Positions 15,984 to 24,947 are shown, counted from the first letter of the stretch. The stretch is 61,374 nucleotides of DNA from Bacteroidales bacterium (GCA_017439405.1 JAFSJF010000064.1:1-61374); one strand, 5' to 3'. Notes: generated by a model from the sequence alone, not told the origin. Numbers and translations: made by a program.

Positions 15984-16067
15984 TTAAAGAATTTGCGCCA
16001 TACGGTCCTTGGCTTCCGCCTTCCCGATGGCATCGAAACAAGGGGCTATCGTCCCTTTCTGTAACAT
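15984..16067 (-). CDS. 27-aa ORF upstream of phzF
   Basis: ATG-to-TAA frame reading MLQKGTIAPCFDAIGKAEAK then DRMAQIL, 20 nt before the phzF start. It could be a leader peptide or the remnant of an internally deleted gene. No homologue is recognised and it may be chance. Confidence 0.25.
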   Translation of the reverse strand: MLQKGTIAPCFDAIGKAEAKDRMAQIL

Positions 16068-16178
16068 GATGGTTTACGTTTAGGATGCAAATATGCAAAT
16101 CTTTATGGAGTCTTGGGCAAAAAAAGGCGAAAAATCCATTTTCCCAACCAGTTTTGCCACAGATTCGGAAAAATGAAC

Positions 16179-16186
16179 TATATTTG
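16179..16186 (+). promoter_or_regulatory. Bacteroidota -7 box for the pseudokinase-sprE transcript
   Basis: TATATTTG followed by CGCC is an exact match, 20 nt before the ATG at 16207. Confidence 0.7.
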
Positions 16187-16206
16187 CGCCCAAATAGGAT
16201 GAAAAA

Positions 16207-17424
16207 ATGTCTGAAAGCAATTTCACAACGGAATATGCCGATCTGCGTCCGCTGCTCACCTTGAGCCACGGCAACAGTCGCCTGTTCACGGCGCAATGCA
16301 ATGGACGCAAGGTCGTCATCAAAACCTTGAAGGCCGACCGTGCCGACAACGCGCAATGTCGCGCCGCGCTCCGCAACGAATACGAGATGACCGCCTTGAT
16401 AGACAACAAGTTCGTCCGTAAAGCCATCGACTTTGTGCGAATCGAGGGCTTGGGTGACTGCATCGTTTTAGAGTTCGTCGAAGGCAAGACCTTGGCTGAG
16501 CATGTGCGAGTGGGCACGCTGAGCAAGAAGCAGGTGAAAAACGTCCTTGTCGATATTTGCGACGGGCTTTCGTGTCTGCACCGCAACAACATGGTGCACT
16601 GCAACCTGAAGCCGGAGAACATCATCGTCACGGCTGCCGACTGCCGTGCCAAGTTGATCGACATCGGTGTCCCCGTGACCGACCCCGATGCCGACCGGGA
16701 GCTGCTCATCAAGGAGATGGAGTTCATCGCCCCCGAAATCATCAAGGGTGAGAGTTACGACAACCGCGCCGACATCTTCTCGCTGGGAAAAATCATGGAG
16801 TTCATCGGCGAGCGCAATATCGCGAGGCAGTTCCTGCCCGTGGCCACGCACTGCACCCAGTTCTCGAAGGAACAACGCTACGACAGCATTGCCGAGGTGC
16901 GCTCGGCCATCACCAAGGAGCATCCCACCATGAAGGTCGTTGTCTTGGCTATAGCCCTTGTCGTGGTGGGTGCAATGGCCTACATCTACGTGCCGAAAAT
17001 CGCAGCCAACGTGGACAAGGAGCGGGCAGAGCGCCGTGTTGCCGAGTTCAACCGAGAATTGGGGAAGATGCAAGACGAACTGCCCGAACTCTGCAAAAAA
17101 TATGAGCTGAAATCGCTCTCCGAGCCTGTCGCCGTCGATTGGTCGGAGGACAGCGTTAGGTATATGCAAGGCCTGTCGCAATACATCGGCCACGACGAGG
17201 CAGCGCTGGGTCTCGAAGACATCTCCGCCAAGGCCGTCCGATTCTTTGAACAGCAGAGAGCAGGCATCGAGGAAAGTCGGCAAAGCGACTTCAACCGGCT
17301 GTTGGTCAACGAGTTCAAAAACGCCAACGACAGCATAGCCGTCACCTTGAGAACGCCTTTGGTCGATCCCACCGACGAGCAATGGCTCACCGAAGCCGAA
17401 AAGTGGCTGCAACAAATGAAATAA
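16207..17424 (+). CDS. Membrane-anchored Hanks-type kinase-like protein, probable pseudokinase
   Basis: A 405-aa protein. Residues about 10-235 follow the eukaryotic-like Ser/Thr kinase fold: the ATP-anchoring Lys39 (VVIK), Glu in the C-helix (NEYE), a catalytic-loop region MVHCNLKPENII (130-140), the magnesium motif D152-I-G and APE (175-177). In the catalytic loop HRD is replaced by H131-C-N133, so the general-base aspartate is Asn. Lys135 and Asn138 remain. Catalysis is therefore doubtful, though nucleotide binding looks possible. The glycine loop is also degenerate (SHGNSRLF). One TM helix (about 243-261) leads to a roughly 140-aa external domain without recognised homology. It lies just upstream of sprE, suggesting an envelope or T9SS-linked role; that is inference. 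Confidence 0.85.
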   Translation: MSESNFTTEYADLRPLLTLSHGNSRLFTAQCNGRKVVIKTLKADRADNAQCRAALRNEYEMTALIDNKFVRKAIDFVRIEGLGDCIVLEFVEGKTLAEHVRVGTLSKKQVKNVLVDICDGLSCLHRNNMVHCNLKPENIIVTAADCRAKLIDIGVPVTDPDADRELLIKEMEFIAPEIIKGESYDNRADIFSLGKIMEFIGERNIARQFLPVATHCTQFSKEQRYDSIAEVRSAITKEHPTMKVVVLAIALVVVGAMAYIYVPKIAANVDKERAERRVAEFNRELGKMQDELPELCKKYELKSLSEPVAVDWSEDSVRYMQGLSQYIGHDEAALGLEDISAKAVRFFEQQRAGIEESRQSDFNRLLVNEFKNANDSIAVTLRTPLVDPTDEQWLTEAEKWLQQMK

Positions 17425-17451
17425 TTCCGCCGGAATGTAGTTATTGTTTAC

Positions 17452-20130
17452 ATGAAAACGACCGTAAAAGTGCATAGGAAAACGAACAGCATTTGGGCAT
17501 TAGGCTGTGTCATAGGCCTTTTGCTCCTCGCTGGCTGCAACACCAAGAAGAATACCCTCACGAGACGCATGTTCCACAACCTGACCAGCCACTACAACGT
17601 GTATTGGAACGGCGAAAAAAGCCTCCAAGATGGAGATAAACAACTGAAAACCAGCGTAAAAGACGACTATTCGCACGTGCTTCGCGTCTATAACTACGGC
17701 ACACAGCAAAACGGGATGAGCCTCAACTCCACCATGGACCGCGCCTTGGAAAAGACCGCCATCTGCGTCCAAAAGCACTCCATGAAGTTCGGCAACAGAG
17801 AGCGTGTGCGATGGATCGATGACGCCTATTTGGTCATGGGCAAGGCGCATTTCTACAAGCACGACTACATCCCAGCCAAGCGAACCTTCGACTTCGTGGC
17901 CAGCGAATACAACTACAACGACATCGCTCACGTGGCCAACCTGTGGCTCATCAAGACGTATATCCAGACCGAGGAATACCCCAAGGCGGCGGCCATGATC
18001 GAGCAGCTGCAAGCCAAGACCGCAGGCCTCAACAAGCCGCCCAAGGAGCTGGTGCAGAACATGGACCTCACCGTGGCCGATTACTACATCGCCACGAAAG
18101 ACTACAACAATGCGGCCAGATACCTGAAGACAGGCATCCAATTCAACAAGGATCGTGACATGCGTACGCGTTGCATGTTCATTTTGGGACAAATCTACAT
18201 GAAGCAAGGCGACGCGGAGCGCGCCACGGCCCAGTTCAAAAAGGTCGTCAAACGCAACCCTGTCTATGAAATGGCATTCGAGGCTAGAATGAACATGGCC
18301 AAGATGGGTTCGGCAGACAACGCCGCCGAACTCTACAAGATGCTCAACAAGATGCTCCGCGACCCCAACAACGACGAGTACAACGACCGCATCTATTACG
18401 CCATGGCCGAGCTTGCCCTCCGCGAAGGCGACGAGGACAAGGCAATCAACTACCTGCGGAAATCGGTGGCGGCATACCAGAACAACCAGATACAACGCGC
18501 ACAGTCGTCACTCAAGGTGGCCTCGATGCTTTTCGACCGCAGCGATTACGAGCTTTCGCAAGCCTACTACGACACCGCCGTCACCAGCATGAACCGCGAG
18601 ATGGAAGGCTACGACAGCATCCTCAACATCTCCCAAACCCTCAACGAACTGGTGATGTATGCTAGCACAGTCCGCGACCAAGACAGCCTGCTTCGCGTGG
18701 CCGCAATGGACTCGATTTCGCGCAATTTGTTGATCGACAAAATCATAGCCCAACTTGTCCAAAAGGAAAAGGAAGAAGAGGAACAACGCCGCTACGAGGA
18801 GCAGCTAGCCTTGATGGGCGCCTCCACGGGCCAAACCAACGCCAGTGTCAACGAACAAGGCAACTCGTCGGCCTGGTATTTCTACAACTCTGCCGCGCTC
18901 AACCGGGGATTCACTGAGTTTACGCGCAAGTGGGGCATGAGGAAGCTGGAAGACAACTGGCGCATCAGCGACAAGCAAAGCATAGCATCGTTTGCCCAAG
19001 GCGGAATCGGCGACGACGGCCTTGCCGCTGCCAACGAGCCAATGTCGAAACAAGACTCGCTGAACGCCACCTATACTGACCACGACCGTGGCTACTACCT
19101 GAAAGACCTGCCACTTACGCCCGAACAGAAGGAAGTTGCCGATTCGCTCATCACCGACGCACTCTACAACCTTGGCTTTCTCTACATGGACCGCCTCAAC
19201 GACCTGCCGCGCTCCATCGAAAGCTACGAGACACTCGACACCCGCTATCCAGGCAACAAGAAGGAACTGCCCACATGGTATGCGCTCTATCGGATGTACG
19301 GAGAACAGGCCAATGCCGAAAAAAAGCAATACTACAAGGACAAGATCTTCGACAAATACCCCACTTCGAGCTATGCCCAGTTCATCGACGACCCCGACTA
19401 TTTCAAGAAGTTGGAGGCGCAGGAAAAGGAGTCGTCGGACTTCTACGCCAAGACCTACGATGCCTTTGTGCAGGGCCAGTTCTACCGCGTGAAAATGAAC
19501 GCCGAGCGGGCCGAGGAACTTTACGATGCCGACACCGCCATCATGCCGCGCTTCGCCTTCCTCCACGCCGTAGCCCAGGGTCGTCTCGTCTCCATCGACA
19601 CGATGGCCTTCGAGCTTTACGACCTCGTGCGCGACTATCCCACGAGCAGCATCGCACACTACGCAAGACAAGTGCTGGAAAACGTCAACGAGGAATACCA
19701 TCTTGGCCTTGTGCTGACAGAAATTGGAAAGGACAGCCCCGAACAGCCTGAGGTAAAAAAAGAGTCTCCCTATACTTACGAACCCGACGCCGAGCATTTT
19801 GTGATGATCGTATGCGACACCAGGAAAGTGCGCGTCGAGCCGTTGAAGGTACGTCTCTCCGACTTCAACCAAAAGGAACACCGCACGCGCAGCTTCACCG
19901 TCCGCAGCGTGATCCTTGACGACGACCGAACCATAGTGACCATCGGCAACTTTGAGGGCGAAAGAAAAGCCGAAGACTACGTCACTTCCCTCTTCCTGAA
20001 CGACTATGTCTTTGGCGGCATCAGCAAGGAGGACTACAAGGTGCTGCCCATTTCGGGCAAGAACTATCCCATACTATACCAGTCCAAAGACCTGGAAGAA
20101 TATATGAAATACATGGAATCAAAAAAATAA
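17452..20130 (+). CDS. sprE: SprE/PorW, TPR lipoprotein of type IX secretion/gliding
   Basis: An 892-aa lipoprotein (lipobox LAGC, Cys29) whose mature start CNTKKNTLTRRMFHNLTSHY and following NVYWNGEKSL is the conserved beginning of SprE/PorW. TPR repeats occupy much of the first half (for example YLVMGKAHFYKHDYIPAKRT, ADYYIATKDYNNAARYLKTG), with further repeats after residue 550. SprE/PorW is an outer-membrane-associated component needed for T9SS secretion and, in gliding species, motility. The C-terminal roughly 110 residues resemble an FGE/RRM-like tail ending DLEEYMKYMESKK. Length (850-900 aa) fits. The four genes from here to fabD are closely spaced and probably co-transcribed. The T9SS cargo proteins at 27145-28668 and 46351-61374 would depend on this system. 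Confidence 0.92.
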   Translation: MKTTVKVHRKTNSIWALGCVIGLLLLAGCNTKKNTLTRRMFHNLTSHYNVYWNGEKSLQDGDKQLKTSVKDDYSHVLRVYNYGTQQNGMSLNSTMDRALEKTAICVQKHSMKFGNRERVRWIDDAYLVMGKAHFYKHDYIPAKRTFDFVASEYNYNDIAHVANLWLIKTYIQTEEYPKAAAMIEQLQAKTAGLNKPPKELVQNMDLTVADYYIATKDYNNAARYLKTGIQFNKDRDMRTRCMFILGQIYMKQGDAERATAQFKKVVKRNPVYEMAFEARMNMAKMGSADNAAELYKMLNKMLRDPNNDEYNDRIYYAMAELALREGDEDKAINYLRKSVAAYQNNQIQRAQSSLKVASMLFDRSDYELSQAYYDTAVTSMNREMEGYDSILNISQTLNELVMYASTVRDQDSLLRVAAMDSISRNLLIDKIIAQLVQKEKEEEEQRRYEEQLALMGASTGQTNASVNEQGNSSAWYFYNSAALNRGFTEFTRKWGMRKLEDNWRISDKQSIASFAQGGIGDDGLAAANEPMSKQDSLNATYTDHDRGYYLKDLPLTPEQKEVADSLITDALYNLGFLYMDRLNDLPRSIESYETLDTRYPGNKKELPTWYALYRMYGEQANAEKKQYYKDKIFDKYPTSSYAQFIDDPDYFKKLEAQEKESSDFYAKTYDAFVQGQFYRVKMNAERAEELYDADTAIMPRFAFLHAVAQGRLVSIDTMAFELYDLVRDYPTSSIAHYARQVLENVNEEYHLGLVLTEIGKDSPEQPEVKKESPYTYEPDAEHFVMIVCDTRKVRVEPLKVRLSDFNQKEHRTRSFTVRSVILDDDRTIVTIGNFEGERKAEDYVTSLFLNDYVFGGISKEDYKVLPISGKNYPILYQSKDLEEYMKYMESKK

Positions 20131-20133
20131 GCG

Positions 20134-20502
20134 ATGAAAGAAATGGAATCACCGAAACACAACCTCTTGTCCAACGGAACGGTCATAAGAGGCGACATCG
20201 AGTCGAGCGGCGACATCCGCATCGACGGACACCTGATTGGCTCCCTGAAGTCGAACGGAAGGGTTGTCATCGGTCAGACAGGACTCCTCGAAGGCGACAT
20301 CGTCTGCAAGCAGGTCGAGATTTCGGGTACGGTCAAAGGCACCATCAAGACGGAAGACCTGACCTCGCTGAAGTCAACCTCGCAAGTGGAAGTGGAACTC
20401 GCCACCAAGCAAATCATGATTGAGGTAGGCGCACAGTTTACCGGAAAGTGTGTCATGGGGCAAGCCTCGACCATTGAAATGCCCAAGCAAAAAATCGGCT
20501 GA
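20134..20502 (+). CDS. Bactofilin
   Basis: A 122-aa polymer-forming cytoskeletal protein (bactofilin, DUF583). The beta-helical core shows regular short repeats: [40 protein letters not shown] and [20 protein letters not shown], with flexible ends. Bactofilins polymerise without nucleotide and scaffold envelope machines or wall enzymes. The gene starts 3 nt after sprE, and the pair is a recurring arrangement in Bacteroidota. Confidence 0.93.
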   Translation: MKEMESPKHNLLSNGTVIRGDIESSGDIRIDGHLIGSLKSNGRVVIGQTGLLEGDIVCKQVEISGTVKGTIKTEDLTSLKSTSQVEVELATKQIMIEVGAQFTGKCVMGQASTIEMPKQKIG

Positions 20503-20504
20503 CG

Positions 20505-21128
20505 ATGAACGAGGACAAGCGGAAACGTTATTACGGTTACGAAGCCGTCGAACATTTCGATGAAGAGCGCTTGGCCCAATTGCAGGAGCACTACAGGGCC
20601 ATCCTTGAGCTTTTGGGCGAAAACCCCAGTCGCGAGGGCCTAGAGAAGACCCCCTTCCGCGTCGCCAAGTCGATGCAGTTCCTCACGCATGGCTACCAGC
20701 TTGACCCGATGGAGATCCTGCTCTCGGCCAAGTTCAAGGAAGACTACCGCCAGATGGTGATCGTCAAGGACATTGAGGTCTATTCGCTATGCGAGCACCA
20801 TATGATTCCTTTCATCGGCAAGGCACATGTAGGCTACATCCCCAACGGCTACATCACCGGGCTGAGCAAGATAGCTCGCGTGGTGGAGGCCTATTCGCGC
20901 CGCCTTCAGGTGCAAGAGCGCCTGACGACGCAAATAAAGAACGCCATCAACGAGGCACTGCACCCTTTGGGTGTGGCCGTCGTCATCGAGGCGAGGCATC
21001 TCTGCATGTCGATGCGCGGCGTGCAGAAACAAAGCGCCGTGACCACCACGAGCGATTTTATTGGAGCCTTCGAGCGCGAATCGACCCGTGAGGAGTTCTT
21101 CCAACTGATAGGTTCCAACTTGCATTAA
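20505..21128 (+). CDS. folE: GTP cyclohydrolase I
   Basis: A 207-aa enzyme converting GTP to 7,8-dihydroneopterin triphosphate, the first step of folate/pterin synthesis. The zinc ligands are visible in [10 protein letters not shown] (Cys96, His99) with the second Cys in [12 protein letters not shown]. The family signatures [20 protein letters not shown] and [17 protein letters not shown] are intact. The gene begins 2 nt after the bactofilin stop. Confidence 0.97.
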   Translation: MNEDKRKRYYGYEAVEHFDEERLAQLQEHYRAILELLGENPSREGLEKTPFRVAKSMQFLTHGYQLDPMEILLSAKFKEDYRQMVIVKDIEVYSLCEHHMIPFIGKAHVGYIPNGYITGLSKIARVVEAYSRRLQVQERLTTQIKNAINEALHPLGVAVVIEARHLCMSMRGVQKQSAVTTTSDFIGAFERESTREEFFQLIGSNLH

Positions 21129-21185
21129 TACGGAAGATGGAATGCGGAATTTGAAATTTGAAATCTTGAAACAATAAATACAGAA

Positions 21186-22070
21186 ATGATTAAAGCATAC
21201 GTTTTCCCCGGACAAGGGGCTCAATTTGTGGGAATGGGCAAGGACTTGTATGACAAGTTCCCGAAAGCCAAGGACATGTTCAAGAAAGCCAACAGCATAC
21301 TGAAGTTCAAGATTACCGACGTGATGTTTGAAGGCACTGAGGAAGACCTGCGCCAGACCAAGGTCACGCAACCGGCCATCTTCCTCCATTCAGTCATCCT
21401 CGCCACGTTGCTCGAAGACTTCGACCCGAGCATGGTGGCTGGCCACTCGTTAGGCGAGTTTTCGGCCTTGGTAGCCAACAAGGTCTTGACTTTCGAGGAC
21501 GGCTTACGCCTCGTCAGCAAGCGAGCCATGGCCATGCAGAAGGCCTGCGAGGCGCAACCTGGCACAATGGCCGCCATCATTGGGGCCGAGGACAGCTTGG
21601 TTGAGGACGTTTGCGCTTCCATCAAAGACATGGTAGTGCCGGCCAACTATAACTGTCCGGGCCAATTGGTCATCTCCGGCTCGCTGGAGGGCGTGGCAGC
21701 CGCTTCCGAAAAGCTGAAGGAAGCCGGCGTGAAGCGCGTGGTGCCACTCAGCGTGGGCGGCGCCTTCCACAGCCCGCTGATGGAACCGGCCCGAGTTGAG
21801 CTGGCTGAGGCCATCAACGACACCACTTTCAGCCAAGGCATTTGCCCAATCTACCAAAACGTCACCGGACAGTCGGTCAACGACCCTGAAATCATCAAAA
21901 AGAACCTCGTCTCCCAACTCACCTCACCTGTGCGTTGGACGCAGACCATGAGCAACATCCTTGCTTCTGGCGTACGCTCTATCGTGGAAGTCGGCCCTGG
22001 AACGGTATTGCAAGGCCTGTTCAGAAAGACGGACCGCAACCTTGAACTGTCGAGCGCAACAATCGAATGA
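21186..22070 (+). CDS. fabD: Malonyl-CoA:ACP transacylase
   Basis: A 294-aa enzyme that loads malonyl onto acyl carrier protein for fatty acid synthesis. Features are FPGQGAQFVGMGKDL at the N-terminus, the nucleophile elbow GHSLGEFSAL (Ser88), the arginine in SKRAMAMQ that binds the malonyl carboxylate, and the catalytic His in GGAFHSPLM. Full length. The 57-nt gap after folE contains a degenerate copy of the GAATG-type heptamer repeats seen at 35448 and 37373. Confidence 0.97.
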   Translation: MIKAYVFPGQGAQFVGMGKDLYDKFPKAKDMFKKANSILKFKITDVMFEGTEEDLRQTKVTQPAIFLHSVILATLLEDFDPSMVAGHSLGEFSALVANKVLTFEDGLRLVSKRAMAMQKACEAQPGTMAAIIGAEDSLVEDVCASIKDMVVPANYNCPGQLVISGSLEGVAAASEKLKEAGVKRVVPLSVGGAFHSPLMEPARVELAEAINDTTFSQGICPIYQNVTGQSVNDPEIIKKNLVSQLTSPVRWTQTMSNILASGVRSIVEVGPGTVLQGLFRKTDRNLELSSATIE

Positions 22071-22099
22071 ACCCGTCCCGAGGGTCGATACTCCCCTGA

Positions 22100-22119
22100 C
22101 CGCCGGTCGCGACCAGCGG
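22100..22119. repeat. GC-rich imperfect palindrome before ctpA
   Basis: CCGCCGGTCGCGACCAGCGG is self-complementary apart from one mismatched pair. It lies between fabD and the S41 protease and may be a REP-like element or an attenuating hairpin. Confidence 0.5.
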
Positions 22120-22152
22120 GAACACCCCCGTTAGGCATCAATCACACCACAC

Positions 22153-23754
22153 ATGGAAAACAACAAGACACGCCCCCTTTGGGTGATATTGCTCATCATG
22201 GTCGGAATGACCATTGGCCTCTATATTAATAAAGGTGCACACCGCCAAACCGTCGCTCCAGCTTCGTCCGACTTCGGCAAGTTCGACGAAGTGATGTGGC
22301 ACGTAAAGGAGAACTATGTCGATGAAGTTGACGGCAACCGACTCCAGGACTGGGCGATAGAAGCCATGATGGAAGACTTGGATCCGCACAGTGCATACAT
22401 CTCCCTGGACGAATTCAACGAGGTGAACGACCCGTTGTTGGGCAGTTTTGAGGGCATCGGGGTGCAGTTCCGCATCGAGAAGGACACCGTCGCCATCGTG
22501 AACGTCATCAAGGGCGGGCCTTCAGAGAAGGTCGGCATCATGGCCGGCGACCGCTTCGTCTATATCGACGACTCGCTCGTCGCGGGCACCAAGATCAAGA
22601 ACGAGGACGTGATGCGCAAGCTCAAAGGCCCAAAGGGAACCAAGGTCAAGGTGCAGATGCTGCGACGCGGCGTGAAAGGCTTGTTGCCCTTCACCATCAC
22701 CCGAGACGTGATACCCACCTACAGCGTCGATATCGCCTATATGATTGACGACCAGACGGGTTACATCAAACTCAGCAAATTCTCCGCTACGACTTACGAC
22801 GAGTTCAGGAAAGGCATTCGCAAGCTGAAAGGAGAAGGCATGACCCGCCTCGTCTTCGACCTGCGAGGCAACTCAGGCGGCTACCTGAAAGCTGCCGTCG
22901 ATGTGGCGGACGAGTTTCTGCCCAAGGGCAGCCTCATCGTCTATACCGAAGGGCGCAACCGTCCGAGGCAATACATGAACGCCCAACGCCAAGGCAGGCT
23001 GGAAAGCATTCCCGTGGCAGTTCTCATTGACGGCGAGTCGGCCAGCGCAAGCGAAATCGTGGCAGGAGCCTTGCAAGACAACGACCGGGGCACTATCATT
23101 GGCCGACGCTCTTTCGGCAAGGGCCTCGTGCAGGAACAAATCATGCTGAGCGACAATTCCGCCATCCGCCTCACCGTGGCGCGTTACTACACGCCCACCG
23201 GACGTTGCATACAAAAGCCTTTCGACGGCAACCGGGAGCGCTACCTGCTTGAGTCCTACGAGCGTTACGACAGCGGCGAACTGTTCAACGAGGATAGCAT
23301 CCACTTCGCCGACTCGCTGAAATTCACAACACCCAAAGGAAAGACCGTCTATGGCGGCGGAGGCATCATGCCCGACATCTATGTGCCTTTGGTTGACGAC
23401 AGCACCGAATACTATTTCAACCGCATCGCCAATCTCGGGCTTCTATACCAATATGCCTTCGAATATGCCGACGAACACCGCAAGGAATTGGGTCGCTTCA
23501 AAACGGTCGAAGCCTTCAGCAAGGGATTCCGCGTGACTGATGCCATGTTCGCCGAATTGGTGAAGATAGCCGAGGGGAAAGGCATCAAGGGCTCGGAGGA
23601 GCAAAAACAAGTGGCCCGCCGCGAGGCTGACATCCTGCTTAAGGCTTATATAGCTCGCAACCTCTTCGACGACGAAGGGTTTTATCCGATTTACGCCCCG
23701 ATGGACGAGGTGCTTCAAAAGGCCATTGAGGTCCTGGAAGGTGAAGCCGAATAG
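22153..23754 (+). CDS. C-terminal processing peptidase, S41 family
   Basis: A 533-aa CtpA/Prc-type serine protease. An N-terminal TM/signal anchor (about residues 10-27) is followed by the family helical region ending MEDLDPHSAYI, a PDZ domain (LLGSFEGIGVQFRIEKDTVA to about residue 180) and the S41 catalytic domain. The latter has the nucleophile in DGESASASEIVAGALQD and the general-base Lys in GRRSFGKGLVQ. It cleaves C-terminal regions of exported proteins in the periplasm. The roughly 150 residues after the catalytic core form a helical tail usual for Bacteroidota members. Confidence 0.94.
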   Translation: MENNKTRPLWVILLIMVGMTIGLYINKGAHRQTVAPASSDFGKFDEVMWHVKENYVDEVDGNRLQDWAIEAMMEDLDPHSAYISLDEFNEVNDPLLGSFEGIGVQFRIEKDTVAIVNVIKGGPSEKVGIMAGDRFVYIDDSLVAGTKIKNEDVMRKLKGPKGTKVKVQMLRRGVKGLLPFTITRDVIPTYSVDIAYMIDDQTGYIKLSKFSATTYDEFRKGIRKLKGEGMTRLVFDLRGNSGGYLKAAVDVADEFLPKGSLIVYTEGRNRPRQYMNAQRQGRLESIPVAVLIDGESASASEIVAGALQDNDRGTIIGRRSFGKGLVQEQIMLSDNSAIRLTVARYYTPTGRCIQKPFDGNRERYLLESYERYDSGELFNEDSIHFADSLKFTTPKGKTVYGGGGIMPDIYVPLVDDSTEYYFNRIANLGLLYQYAFEYADEHRKELGRFKTVEAFSKGFRVTDAMFAELVKIAEGKGIKGSEEQKQVARREADILLKAYIARNLFDDEGFYPIYAPMDEVLQKAIEVLEGEAE

Positions 23755-23868
23755 AGACCGTTGCGCCAAGTCGGACGAAAACCTGTCTCATCACGACATC
23801 AGCCCGTACAAAAAACACATTCGTCGAAAAAAACCGCCCCAACCCGTGACACATTCAAAATAATTCCG

Positions 23869-23876
23869 TACTTTTG
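23869..23876 (+). promoter_or_regulatory. Bacteroidota -7 box for the DUF177-rpmF operon
   Basis: TACTTTTG followed by CAGCC is an exact match, 20 nt before the ATG at 23897. Confidence 0.7.
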
Positions 23877-23896
23877 CAGCCCGATTTTTAGGCAGA

Positions 23897-24439
23897 ATGG
23901 AGAAGAACAACGAATTTCTGATTCCGGTCAGTGGCCTTGCCTTGGGCAGCCACTCCTACCAGTTTGAAATCAACGATGATTTCTTCGCTGAGAGGGAATA
24001 CTCTGAGATTCAAAAAGGCAATGTGAGCGTAAGACTCACTATCGACCGGCAGGAAACCCTGATGACGCTGCATTTCGGCATCAATGGGGCGGTGTGCGTG
24101 CCTTGCGACCGCTGCGCCGACGAGTTCGACTTGTCCATCAGCGACGAGCGCGAGTTCTTCCTCAAGCTCGGCACGGAGAACGCAGAAGAGTCGGACGACG
24201 TGGAAGCCATCCCGGCAGACCAGGCCAACTACGACGTCAGTTCGTTGGTCTATGAATACATCATCCTCGCCATCCCGATGCACCGTGTGCATCCCGACGG
24301 ACAGTGCAACCCAGAAGTGATGGCCATGCTCACTACAGAAGGCTCCAATGAGATTACAGAGGAGGAGAAAGAGATCGACCCACGTTGGGCTGCATTGAAA
24401 GGCATTAAGTTGGAAAACAATCAAATAACAGATAAATAA
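23897..24439 (+). CDS. DUF177 (YceD-family) protein
   Basis: A 180-aa protein of the DUF177/YceD family, almost always encoded immediately before rpmF. The family is linked to 23S rRNA accumulation or ribosome assembly in some bacteria. The conserved Cys motif is visible as CVPCDRCADEFDL near residues 73-85, with the acidic middle and the C-terminal IPADQANYDVSSLVYEYI and IDPRWAALKGI. Cytoplasmic. The 20-nt gap to rpmF supports co-transcription. Confidence 0.92.
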   Translation: MEKNNEFLIPVSGLALGSHSYQFEINDDFFAEREYSEIQKGNVSVRLTIDRQETLMTLHFGINGAVCVPCDRCADEFDLSISDEREFFLKLGTENAEESDDVEAIPADQANYDVSSLVYEYIILAIPMHRVHPDGQCNPEVMAMLTTEGSNEITEEEKEIDPRWAALKGIKLENNQITDK

Positions 24440-24459
24440 CATTTTAAAGCAGAAGTAAA

Positions 24460-24645
24460 ATGGCACATCCTAAAAGAAGACAGTCTCACACCAGAGGCGC
24501 GAAGAGAAGAACACATTACAAGGCTGAAACCCCAAACGTGACCGTTTGCCCGGTCACCGGCACCATGCATGTCATGCACCGTGCTTATTACGTTGACGGC
24601 GACCTGTACTACAGAGGTCAGTTGGTCATGGCCGCCAAGCAGTGA
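24460..24645 (+). CDS. rpmF: Ribosomal protein L32
   Basis: A 61-aa 50S subunit protein. MAHPKRRQSHTRGAKRRTHY is the canonical basic N-terminus, followed by TVCPVTGTMHVMHRAYY. Only one of the two usual Cys pairs is partly kept (a single Cys), so this is the zinc-free form. In many Bacteroidota plsX and fabH follow rpmF. Here the operon ends at a hairpin and a candidate small RNA. Confidence 0.97.
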   Translation: MAHPKRRQSHTRGAKRRTHYKAETPNVTVCPVTGTMHVMHRAYYVDGDLYYRGQLVMAAKQ

Positions 24646-24658
24646 TTGCTGGATGCGC

Positions 24659-24708
24659 TGCGTGCAACACTTTTTTCCAAAAAAATTTCGGGAAAAGTGT
24701 TGCACGCA
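24659..24708. repeat. Inverted repeat after rpmF
   Basis: TGCGTGCAACACTTTT and AAAAGTGTTGCACGCA form a long perfect stem around an A-rich loop. It may terminate rpmF. The right arm also contains the TTG (24700-24702) placed 19 bp before the next -7 box. Confidence 0.8.
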
Positions 24709-24729
24709 TTGAAAGATTGCCTATCTTTG
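24700..24729 (+). promoter_or_regulatory. Strong Bacteroidota promoter with no ORF downstream
   Basis: TTG at 24700-24702, a 19-bp spacer and TATCTTTG at 24722-24729 match the canonical -33/-7 arrangement. Transcription would begin near 24736. Confidence 0.7.
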
Positions 24730-24735
24730 CACCGT

Positions 24736-24837
24736 CAAAAGCCTAATAGAGGCCAAGACGCACAGAATCTCGGATTTTTTTCATAATCTTTATATTGTTT
24801 TTCCCCTCCTTTTTTCCCATCAGGAGGGGTTTTTTTT
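24736..24837 (+). ncRNA. Candidate small RNA, about 100 nt
   Basis: A complete transcription unit without an ORF: promoter at 24700-24729, then about 65 nt starting CACCGTCAAAAGCCTAATAG and containing AGAATCTCGGATTTTTTT, then a textbook intrinsic terminator (24803-24837). No start codon with a sensible frame lies inside. No known RNA family is recognised. It could be an independent regulator or a leader whose gene has been lost, since the next sequence is a TA relic. Confidence 0.55.
24803..24837 (+). terminator. Intrinsic terminator of the candidate small RNA
   Basis: Stem CCCCTCCT / AGGAGGGG, 11-nt loop, followed by eight T. Confidence 0.9.
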
Positions 24838-24864
24838 CGCCACTTTTGCCCGAAACAGCGAAAA

Positions 24865-24947
24865 GATTCCTATCTTATTCGCCACTGTTCAGACCCCAAG
24901 TCACTCTGTTGACGCCCAACACAGGAACGCATTCCGACTTGTTTTGA
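24865..24947 (+). pseudogene. Relic of a YafQ-type toxin-antitoxin pair
   Basis: The segment first reads DSYLIRHCSDP, matching the end of the antitoxin at 29357-29560 (GSDLIRQCLDE). A few bases on, in a shifted frame, it reads VTLLTPNTGTHSDLF and stop, matching the end of the toxin at 29567-29842 (LTLLMLNTGTHSDLF). Everything between is deleted. DNA matches include TATCTTATTCGCCA / GATCTTATTCGCCA and ACAGGAACGCATTCCGA / ACAGGAACACATTCCGA. It is a dead paralogue of the intact pair 4.5 kb downstream. Confidence 0.72.
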
